Under the pieces are notes generated by a model. That model was given only the letters and a program-made list of their open reading frames with translations, was not told the origin of the DNA and made no database searches. The translations under genes were made by a program, and so were the position numbers. DNA of 64,000 nt from Phoronis australis (lineage: Eukaryota; Phoronida; Phoronidae), in NCBI GenBank assembly GCA_002633005.1, contig NMRA01000782.1, forward strand, positions 70,390 through 134,389, given 5' to 3'. Shown in pieces: positions 47,601 through 59,600 of the stretch (positions are counted from its first letter, which is position 1; every line of letters begins with the position of its first letter).

Positions 47601-50600
47601 ACAATTTAACACACTAGTCTTTTAGATGCAGCTTGTGGATCACATCACATGACCTGTAATCACTTATGGGATTTCTGTGACCGCCTATTGGTTCAAAGAA
47701 CGCAGTAGACTGAAACACCTGCAAGGATAGCAGGAAGTCTGAGGTTTGAGTACCAGATGTTTTCAGACTCGCAATGATTACATACCACGTGATGGCACTA
47801 GTAGATGGTTAGTGAGAGACTTATATAGAGTTCTTTGTACTTATTTTTTATAGGTATAAAGTACAGTTGCTCATGGTAATGATCTCAATTTATAGACCCA
47901 TGTTCCATCTGTAAAGCGAACTTTTCAATAAGATCGTTTTAATGCTAGCAATAAAATTGGTCACAGTTTGTCCCGTTCTTAGATGAGAAGTGATTCCTTG
48001 AGACAAAGCTAGGCGCATAAAATGACACATTGTGACAAGCTAAGTTATATAGCATTGACTCAAGCAAAACCAGATTGTCAGTTCTTTCCAGGCACTGAAA
48101 TCATCTCTTAATTGACCAAGGAACAATTGGAGAACCAATTTCTTCATGGTGAAGGGTCTAAACCAAAGTTGTTTTTATTACGGAAGGCGAGATTTCGTTG
48201 CACAATCCAGGTTCTCAATTAGTGCGATGTCGTATAGAAGCTTGCATTTCACTTCATCTTACTTGGACTTGATACTGCCTTTGTCAGAATGTTCAAGGTC
48301 AGAAACAAGACAAGTGAACACTTCCAGTCTTCCGGAATTGTATTATGTCTGAGGTGGAACTCTTTTTGGCATGTTCAAGTGGTTACCAGTATATCTTAAT
48401 TAAAAAGTGAAGAATTTTGGGGCTTCTGAAAGCATGCCAGTGCAATCTCGCTTTAAAACTGTAACATATTTCACACCCATCTGTACACAAGCTTTACTAA
48501 TAACTACACAAAGTTACAATATTCACTAGAAAAAACTCTAACGATGACTGCTCTGTTAATTTCTCTTCAATGCCAAACAAAAACAATTGCCTGAATTGTA
48601 ATTTTCCAATTTGTAAGGCTGATTGCATTGTCAAAGTGCTAAAAGTATTTACGCATGCTTGATTTCGTGGAAGACGTACAGTACAAACCATGCTCAAAAG
48701 AAACGATCTTCCAATTTTTTGTTACTTCCCACCAAATTCCCCTTGCCCAACATATCGTGGGCTAAACAGAAGAGCGTAATCGAAGTGACCAGGGAAGAGG
48801 AGACACCTAATGGCAATCGTCGGAGTGTTTGAGCCTTACCTGCACCTACTGTGAAGACCTTTTCAAAGTCAGCAGTCAGCGCCATCTGTTTGTAGAGCTG
48901 GGGAGACTGAGCCAAGTAGGCACTGGTCTTGAAGTAACTCACAGTGAAGACGTTGGCCCCTCCCTCCGATGCCGCTGGAGACAAAACATTACCACACTCA
49001 TTTGAGAATTCTTATGAAGACAATGGATAAAACAAGAGAGCAGGGTCCATGTCCACTAAATTTTATTCAACTCGGCCTAAAATTTGACCAATCATATCAA
49101 GTGAGATTAAAAAAATTGCACAAAATGTGAAACGACATTGGTCAACTTCCGTGTCGAGTCTCGAGCAAAAACTGAGATCGCGGGCTCAGTAGGCAATCAG
49201 CCAAGACTCTTGAATCTGAAAGTTTACAGAATTTTGACATACTAAGAACTTGTTGAAAACTACGGAGTCAAGAAACCTATACTCATACATACCGGAGATG
49301 ATCTTGGGTGTGTGTATTTCCACAAATCCCTTCTTGGTCAGGATATCGCGGAAAAGTTGGCACAAGCCCGCCTGAACACGGTAGATAGCCTGATTGGTCA
49401 TGGTCCTCAAGTCTAAGATTCTGTTGTCCAGCCGAGTATCTTGGTTCACCTTAGCTAGATCCTAAAGATTAAGCGAGCATTATGATAAAAATTCTCTAAT
49501 TTGGACAGTCTCTAGAATTTTGGACATAAAAACTCTCGCAAAAACTACTTTTATTTAATTCTGTAATCTTGGACGAGGGCAAGTTTGGTGTTAACCATTA
49601 TATTTCTCAAATTTTGGACAGATGTGTTTTCCAGCTTTCGTAGATTCTTAAATTTGCAAAGGTCAATATTAATCATTTCTAAAATTTGGGATAAGCTCCG
49701 GCCACGAGCAAAATAATATACATTTTTACTGTCCAAATTGGAGTTTTTACCGAATTTTTTAAAGTTAAATGTGACACTGCTTCTTAACATGTCCTAATTT
49801 GCATTTTCCAACTGTCTGCTCGAGTTATATTGGCCGAGCTTGATTATTTTCCAGTGTTGAACAATATGTAAAACACAACAGCCAGTGATTGAAATTCACA
49901 AGGTTATGATGAATAAACAATTCAATTTTTGCCCAAAACACATTACCAACACCACCTATTCAACGTAGGCCAGCTTACTGAGAACTGCAAAGGCTAAATA
50001 TGTCTTTAGAATAGGAGACTTGAACAAAGCAAAGATCATGTGAACACCATGATCCCTCATAGCCAATCCAATTATACAGCTTAAATTTTGCCAACATTAG
50101 TTTTGTTAGTGGCTCTGTCAATTGACTAGGCTTCTGCCTATTTGCCTGTTTGACTGAAAGACTGAGTAGTTGGTGGTCAAGTACATAAAAACACTTCCGA
50201 CATACTTCAACAACAGCACTGNAAATGTCATGGCAGCATAAATTTCAACTGAATGCAAAGTCACACCATACATTTTGACACTACAGACGATCAATCTACC
50301 GCATTTCCAAAAACATTCATCTTGCATAAAATTGTGTGGTACCAAGAGCTGACATAATGGTGCAGGAAATCACAAAAACACATTGTTGACACTCTCCCTA
50401 TGGCTGAAACAATTTTCCATTCTATTCAGCAATAGACATAAAACAATGAGGCAGAGCTTGGTACACTCACATCATCGCCTTCAGCTCTCGCGGCATCTTC
50501 AATCTGCAGTGGAAGTCTAGGCTCAGCAGCGCTCACCACCCACACCTACAATACAGAATATCTCTTATTAATATCATAAATGCGTAATTGATGAATTACG

Positions 50601-53600
50601 TTACCCCAAATTATGATCTCAAAAACAAATAGTTTACACACACACTATGCTTCACGAAAACACATTACAACATGCAAAAATAATCGAGTTTCTAGTTAAT
50701 GAGTTTTGAGCATTCTAGCATTCTTGTATTCATAGGCATACTGTATGCAACTGGTTCCACTGTTCTGGGAATTATTCCCTTAACACTGAACGTAGTTGTA
50801 AAACAAGAGTGATGGAAATCGAGAAATCTGGAAATAAATAGATAAATGAGGACAGACGTTCCTCATGAGTTCACATTTGTACTATTATCAATTTCCATAG
50901 CTTCCATGCACAAAAACTGTAATCCTTCATTTGGTTACAGTAATTGGATACCTTCTTTACCAAGGACCAAATTACTTATATCATTTTAAATACTAATAGC
51001 AGACACATGAAAATATGTACTTATAAAAATGTCGAAGACCACAGAATACTATTATGTGCATAGAAAATGCCCAGATGTTCATAATCATGTGTCTGCACTC
51101 TAAAAACATGAAATGTTTCGCAGGAAACATGCAAATTATGTTTCCCTAATCTTTAACTACAAAAGCATTTCTGGGATTTTTTTGTTAACGCCTTTTAGGA
51201 TGAAAACTTCACTTCAGAAATGAGTTACATGAACAGTACTTGAAAACATGATTAAAAACCGGACGATCGCTGCACAAATAAAAAAGTTCATGTTCAATGA
51301 ACGTTTCGTCTATTCTTTAGACATCACCAGAATCATATTTGCAAAGGACAGTAAGTGCCAACATACAGCTCAGTTAACATCCATATAGTGAAGGGAGAGA
51401 TACAGGGAATATAGTCAGTAGCTGGTCATCACCTTAGTTGCAGGGTCACTGAGCTCTGCATGTTGTTCAGAGAATCAGTAGCATGCTGGTCCTGAATGAC
51501 CCTTTAATGTACAGTAATTCCTTATTAGGTTCTCTGCAGATAATACTAACTGAATTGGCTTGGTGATTGTTGCTAAGGGCTGTTCCAATAAAATCTGTAT
51601 GGGAGGGGGGGAAGGCACCTTTTTTTCGCACCCACCACCCATATTTTTCATTTATTTCTTCAGCCTACCACCCGTAATTTTTTATAAGTTTGAAATGCAA
51701 CCACCCGTATTTTTTTTGTTCTTGTGGTTGACTGCACAGGCGCTTGAGTTTATCTGTTCCTCCATCACCACTAACGTCATTCATTACTAAGAAAACATAT
51801 GTTTCTTACATATGGTTATTAGCCATCGAGAAATTCGAGCACTTGTGGTTAAATGGTGTTATGGGCATGCCGATGAGGAGATCGGAGGGATTGAAAAAGT
51901 CGGAGCTTTTTGCAAATTGCATTTTTGTTTCAGTTTTTGATTCTGTGCGGATTGTTTATAAAATTTACTAAAATTACCCACCATCAAACATTTATGGCCC
52001 AATGAAACAACAACGACCTGTAAATTTTTATTTTTTTGAAGTACGACCACCAGCCATTTTGAATTTAAATCAAACGCAACCACCCATAAATTTTTATTTC
52101 AGTTGCCTTCCCCCCCTCCCACACAGATTTTGCTGGAACAGCCCTAACACAATGCCTATATATGTTGCTTTTCTCTGAGGTGTGATGTTCTTTCAGCCTG
52201 TCACAGAGGCGTCTCTGTGTGAGTCCGACATAGAATTCTTTACAGTTGTCATAGCTACCTTATCTGTTATTGGAACCGAGAAAAAGAAAGTTTTCTTTTC
52301 TCTTGGTTACACCAGGTCAAGTAGTATAAAATTGAAATGTCAATTACCTCGCCTTATTCACTGCATAGACCCAGCCCTTGAACTGATAGTTGTTTTCAAA
52401 CCTCTTTGGAAACGTTCCAGTATGCTATGTAAACTGAAGTCACCCATTCCTTTATTGAACAAGAGCAATGTTGTTTATGAGGTTGAATGTGACAACTGTT
52501 AGGTATTCTAAATCGGACTCACACAGAGACGCCTCTATGACAGGCTGAAAGAACATCACACCTCAGAGAAAAGCAACATCTGTAGGCATTGTGTTAGCAA
52601 CAATCACTGAGACAATTCAGTTAGTATTATCTGCAGAGAACTTAATAAGTTATTGCTGTAAATTAAAGTCACTGGCCATTCAGAACCAGCATGCTGCTGA
52701 TTCTCTGAATAACACGTAGAGCTCAGTGACCCTGCAACTATGGTGATGACCAGCAACTGATTATATTCCCTGTGTCTCTCAATTCACTTTATGGATGTTA
52801 TTTGAGCTGTATGTTGACACTTGCTGTCCGTTGTAAATATCCTGATGATGTCTAATGAATGGATGAAACATTGATTAAACATGAACTTTTTTATCTGTGT
52901 GGCGATTGTCTGGTTTTTAACCTTACTGTGGCCAAAAACTCATTTAATTGATAATATGAGTTTTTGGGGTAAAAGGCACTAAAAGAATCAAGAAACAAAA
53001 CTGCGAGTTTTGTACAAACAAATTCATGTTTATAGAAAATATATGAAATCATAACGTTTGAGAGAAATATAATCATGTCATTATGAACTGAGCTTTGCCA
53101 CTGTGCACAATTAATAAGATTTTGTGATCATCAAGGAGGTAGTTTGTTTTTCTACTATTGGTTACTCATAAAGTTGCTTAAAAGTTTTGATCCTTGGTAA
53201 TGAAGGAAGCCTATTACTTTATCAACTATGCCCACCTGAGTAACATGAATTTCCACGTCCTGCTGGGAGCACCCATGAATCTTCTGCGATACACACCGCA
53301 CAAAACCCTCAACATCAATAATGGACTCCTTCGTGATCCTAAAACAAACAACACACATACAACATGTCCTCTAGCTAAGAAAACTTTCTAGGATCCTTTT
53401 GCAAACAAAGCCCAATGTGTTTCTATATTAAAAGACAGTGTACCTAGAGAATTAAAAAATTGAAATTGATATCAACCACATCATTGAAAGTTTATCAAAA
53501 AGTTCCAGTACTTAAGACTTTGCTACAAAAACATTTTCAACAACAAATCTCGCGCTGAAATACTGAATTCAAGCTCAAATCACCAAGAATGAACTAAAGA

Positions 53601-56600
53601 GGCAAATCTAGCGACAGGAACAACGACTAAACTCCATTACATCCATAGCATATGGATATGTAAAACACAGACAGCATCTGGCTCTGTTGAAAACCCAAGA
53701 TTTAAGATGGCGACTTATGTGGCTTCAGTCAACGCCAACAACTCAGGGCCTGCAGGAAGCACCAAGTGCTGCGTATATATCAAGCTTACCCCGCGATGAA
53801 CTTAACCATCGGTTTACTGACAAGATCACCCACGGCAACTACGGCTTGCACTGTGAACTGTTGTTGGCGTAGGACAAAGAAACACTGCTTTGCTGAAATG
53901 TGAAGACGTGCACTTATATATCCGCGTGACAGCTAATTTGTTTTGGTCGTCTGTTGTGCTTCACAAATTCTCAAAAATGATTAAAATTACCCTGTAAACA
54001 AACAGGAATGTCGTATTTTCTAAACATGAAGTAAATAAAATTATCAGCTTTGTTTCTAGTACATCAACAGAAATTGGAACATTATGACCGCGCATTCTGA
54101 ACGAATTTTGACCTCAAGTGGCAATCGATGTCCACTTAAATTCAAAGCCATTTTTCTAGGCTAGTGATTTCAGGGTAGTGATAAGATTCTCGGGCCTATT
54201 TTTCCCCAAAACGTGGGTCAAATTTTACAAAATTTGCAAATTTGAAATCACTATAAGTAAAATCGCGTGTCAGTGCTTTTTGATACACGGACCAGATTTT
54301 TACTTATTAGACGGAGAGTGACGAAATGACAGAAAGTGGCCCGCTTGCCAAAACTCACGCGCAAAATATGCCACAAAATCAAGATCATAATTATTTTGTA
54401 CATAAATTTGTCAATGATATGGATAAGTAGAATATTGCGTAAGGAAACAGTTGATAATAATCCCTGTGCATTTTGAAAAAAAATCGAGGTAAAATTGGAT
54501 TTTTTGAAAATTTTAAATATATTTTAAAAAACGAGCTACAATAAACTCTTTCTTCAATTTTTGTCACTTCCAGAGTCCTGTCTAACTATGTAAAACTCCC
54601 TTTATACTTATGTTAGATAGGAACCTGGAAATTTGACAAGTGTATACAAGACAAACTAAAGCACTGACCCTTCAACACTGCTGGGCTGCACCTGTTGCTG
54701 CTGCTACAATTAAAACACACCTTTACTACGACTAGTGTGCAGCCGTCCCCTCATCCACACCTTCTGATCAGCGAGTTCTGGCGTCAAACTACCGACCCTG
54801 ACCAAGACACGGTCCAACCGTTCCGTAGACTGGACCATAGGCATTTGTCCATACAATCCAGAGGCATAGTCTTCTGTGGTCTCGCCTTCATCGTCTTTTG
54901 CCTACCAATAAACACGTGTCACTAGTGCAGAATTTAAGTACTGCAAGCTTTTAAGTTGCAGTCATTCATGTGTTGGTAAGTTGGTAAGTTTATGGTCCCT
55001 GGTTTCAGGCTATGTAATCATATTCACGGGCCTGCATCCAAACCAATTCAGAGTTTCTCAAAAACATGTTTTTGTTCAAGCACATCCAACATGTAGGTGC
55101 AAGCAGGTATCGCTTACACATGCCCAAGTATCAGAGAAGATGTACGTTTTGGTGTTTTAAAGGGACCATGTGTATAGTTTGAAGGTTCTACATTCCAAAT
55201 TTCAATACTCTGATGACAAGAAAACTCGATGTCTCTGTAGTCCAAAAGTTCTATGATCTGAAGTTTCTATAGCTAGTTCTACAGAACCTTCAGACAATAG
55301 AACTTTGGACAATAGTGACCTTAGCTTTTTATGATTTAAGAACTATCGAACCTTTGGACACCTGAACCTTCAGACAATAGAACTTTAGACAATAGTGACC
55401 TTAGCTTTTTATGACTTAAGAACCTTCAGGCAATTTCTATTTAGAATTTTTTTTCTAATTCTTAACATTTTTTAAAATAGTTTGGACTACCATACCTTTA
55501 GGCCATTGAACCTTCGGACAATAGAGAAGTGCCCATTTTAAAAATTGGTCAACAACCTTGATGGTTAGTTAGCATATAAGCAAACCTTCCCTCCTTGCAC
55601 AACAGACGGTTAAGCGATTTACACAAAGGCACATGCGCTTTGCTAAAGTTTTGAAAACCACAACTTTCTAGAGTTAAATGAAACTTCAGAATGGGTATAA
55701 TAGATCACACTGAGATCCTGGAAGCATAGATCTAATTCATTGCTGGCTTGTTATGGTCAGACCCGAGCTAATTTTCCACCTCTTGTTCTTCAAGTTCCGG
55801 ATTGGAAAAAACACTTTGATATTAAGTAAATCAGTGGAGATCTTCCCATTGTACCTCTTAAGACTGTTTGCTGGGTCACTCAAAAGTCTGATCTTTTTGT
55901 TATAGTATGTTTTATTCAAAATTAGAAATCTGGAAATTGCTAAAACAATACATAGGGACCTTACCAGTAGTCAAACATAACAGTGCGAAACTGGTTTTAA
56001 ACACTTTAAAATTGAAAGGCACACCACATGAAAGTACTGCGGTATAAATACACGAGTACACAGTCCCCCAGGCAATAAGGTAGAAGGAGGTAAAAACACT
56101 TGAAGTTAATAAGTAAGAATTATCAGTCATACATGCCACATTTGGGTCACATCACGTGACCTACAGTTAAGACTGCATAGATCTCTGACCTGACTGGGGT
56201 CCAAACACAGGGCTTCCTGCCAACCCGCGGCCTGGTAGGGGCAGAGACCTTTTCAGACATAAATATAGGTCATGTGATGTGACCAGAATATGGCATGTAT
56301 GAAGACTAAGAATTCTATGACATCAATGCAATGACTCACAACAACATGATTAAACACATGCACATGTATTGTGCACTCCCAAGTTTGGGTCAGATGCTTT
56401 CTATTAAGTCTGTTAGTATTTCTATAATCCACCAGTGGGGTGGTCCCCCCTCAGTGGACTAGAATGTATGCACATAGTTAAGCACAAAGTCCCGTGTTTG
56501 AACCCCAATTGTGGCAGAGATATTCATATACTAGTAGTTAATGCTGTTTCATTTTAAAAAGCGAGGAACTTAGTAGATACCAACTGTGGGACCAGACCAG

Positions 56601-59600
56601 ATGAAGAAATTATTCAAAATGTCATGAACTGGAGGGAAGAATTTGTTCAATATGTGCTTGAGCGACTGAACTTTGGGGCTGGGCGAGTAGATTTTCTGGC
56701 TCACTCGCCCAGCTGGTGAGCGGAGTTTTGAAACTTGGGTATATTCCAGCAAGTTGCACTGTGTGCATGAAAGGAGTCCACTTTCACCAGATAACTTTAT
56801 CACCATACCCAACCTTTGTGACCCCCATAGATATATCTGTAGCTCAACTGACTGGTGATTACATAACAGCCTGTCAAACAAACAGGTATGTGCAACAGGC
56901 AGATGACTACCACCAGTGAATGAGTAGGCCCTCACAGACTAGTTAAAGAGGCATTTCCCCCATTACCATTTAAACATGAAAATCCAGTAAATAGAATGAT
57001 CAGCTTTCTAACCACATAGTTCAAAGTCAACTGGAACTAATTGATTAAGTTTTTCATTTAACAATAGCCACTGGTTTCTGCATTCCAAAATCACTTTTGA
57101 TTGGTTTGAAACAGCCCCTTTTGGAAGAGTTGGCCAGCCCTACCAAAGCTGGAGGCTAGCTTCATATTAGTCGCGAAAAGGCTAGCAGTTTCATAGTCTA
57201 AAACGCTAGCGAGAACGCTAACCAAACTGTGAATGGACACTTTTTACTTACTGATGCCGAGAATAGTCTTTTTGGAAAGGTTTTGAAACAAAAGCTTGTT
57301 CAAGTTTCAAGTTGTGAGTTAAACATTATTTGCTCACTGTCTACTGTTAACGAGTGCTGCTATGAAAGCATCCCAACCCCTCGTGTACATGTCACCTTAC
57401 TGTAAATGTATAAGTCAGCGGCTTTCCAAACTGAATTTCAACTTTCAGATTCACTACATCTGCATTCCAAACAACAGAAACAAGTCTCCTGAAAACGGAA
57501 ACTGGAGGCTCCTGTTCTTCAACCACTGGCATGTGTATCAAATAAATCTGTTGAATTTAAGTAATTTTTTTCATTTAGAGCATTTTACAAAATTTAAACA
57601 AGTCTCAACTGCAAATCATTCAGATGAGAAGTGATTTCCGGGCTAACCAAGAACTGACAGTTTACTATTGCTCGAGAGTATGCTCTGTGCATAAAATGAT
57701 CAGCCATGACGTCTCGAGTAATAACGAACTGTCAATTCTTTCCAAGCCCTGAAAGCACCTCTAATTGGATAAAAGAAACTTTAGATGAATTTCAAAGTGC
57801 AAGAGGTGACATCAGACTATGGTTTTCATGATGGAATGTGGGTTCACCGTCCCTTTAAAGTGTGAAATTCTGTGACTGCTTTAACATCTGCATCTACTTT
57901 TCACGGAAACTATAGATGGCACTGCACATGCCCCTTAGAAGCAGACACTTTCAGCATGTAGCTGCTGTATCAGAAAATAGCTAATGGTATTTAGATAATC
58001 CTGGGTGTTCACCTGGACATATACAGGTACATTCAATAGTTTGGAATGGATACTCATTTGAGAACACAGGTTGCTTCCTACCTATAAATGACCACATGTT
58101 TCTGCTCACTAAGCAGGTGAAACCATCATATTAAACACACGACACTCTCTGAAGGGGCCAACACTCCTGCTGTGCGCATCACTCCAATCGTGTACACATT
58201 GGAAAAATTCTTCAGTACGAGATAAATTTAAACTTAAAGCTGAAATCGTCATTTTTTATTAACTTTCAGTGACACTAAATCAAGCATATCAATAAACAGA
58301 AAAATCAGAGCACTAGACTAGCAATTTAGAGACCTGTGGTTCGATTCCCAGTTGGGGTTCCTGATTTTTCTGTGTTTATTTGATATATTTCATTACTGGC
58401 CAACCTCAGCGTCTATATATTTACTAAATCAAGCACAAGACAAATATGTCCCTACCAATTCTGCTTGCCGCTGTGCTTTCTTGGCAGCCTTTTCGGCTTC
58501 TTTCTGCTGCTTCTTTAGCGCTTTCTTTGACAACGGCTTTCCATCTGGGCTGCAATGAGGGACAGGTATTAAATTGAAGCTCATTCTACACCTTATCAGT
58601 TGCACACGTTTTGTAGAGGACTAACAAAGATTCACTTAAAGCCTGATGTCAGACATATAAACCCAGAGGCCAACTAAGATTCGAAGATATAGCCTGTTTG
58701 TACACCCACTTATTCACGTTAACGCTGGTACGTGCAGGTATGAACAAACCCAGCAATGAGTGTTAGGCACGAAAAGTGGGCAAGACAGTCAGCAGGTTCC
58801 TGAAACATATTTTCAATAATTCCATGTTGATGTCTATTGGGTAATGGTAAGAGATTTATCATCTCACTGTCCGGAGTATTAAATCACCTAACTTTCCAAA
58901 TAAGGAAGTCACTACAGTCAGAGACTTGCACGAAACCTACTGCGCACTAGAGGCTGGAACAAGGCTACTCTCAAAGTCCGAACAGTTATGGAGAGAGCAA
59001 TAACAGTATCAATTGGAAATATTCATGACTTTGAAAAATAGAATAGTACAAACGAGAAATTTATGCAAAAAAATAAGTATAAAATGGAATAATGATACAG
59101 ACCGCAAATTTGTGAACTTTTAATAAGTTGAACCAGTGCTCTCTAACTGTAAAGTGTATTCGAGTAGCTAACTAGTATGCAATTTGAAACAGAAAAAATA
59201 CACGTTGAATGAATACAATATTCTAGGACTGAACTTTATATACCAATGTCACCAAAGTCATTCAAGATGCAGACCAAACAAATCCAAGCACAAAGTCCCC
59301 ATACTTGTTTGCACTGTTCAAATTTTGCCACTACGAACAACTGAAACACTTCTAGTCAAAAAACTTCCTTGAAACATCGGATGCCCAGGTCAAATGACTT
59401 ATTGATGCATGACAATGACGCAGTGCAAATTTTCCAAGAAAATAACCTGCTTTCTATTTTAGTTTTGTTACATGTTCAATGAAGTTATTTTTGCATGAAA
59501 ACAAAGTGTGAGAGACTGTGGTTAACTTTAAAATTGGTAAGTGTCATCTTCAAAAAGGTAACATGCACTGAAGAGTGCCCATGTTCATCTCATTTGAAAT

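Larger units (their letters stand above)
51251..52922. mobile_element. Penelope-like retroelement remnant, head-to-head copies
   Basis: Left part (51251-52225, minus) and right part (52226-52922, plus) are inverted copies of the same 3' region. Both have TCGGACTCACACAGAGACGC, AGAACATCACACCTCAGAG, TCAGTGACCCTGCAACTA and a terminal AACATGAACTTTTTTAT block. The right copy also has the end of the reverse transcriptase and linker and a GIY-YIG-like segment. An inverted partial copy preceding a longer copy is a known arrangement of Penelope-like elements. The left copy is interrupted by the TIR element 51577-52144. Confidence 0.75.

Noticed and set aside
56430-56515. tRNA-like stretch with GTTTGAACCCC
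   Set aside because: Weak B box and poor stem pairing; may be an old SINE fragment but not supportable.
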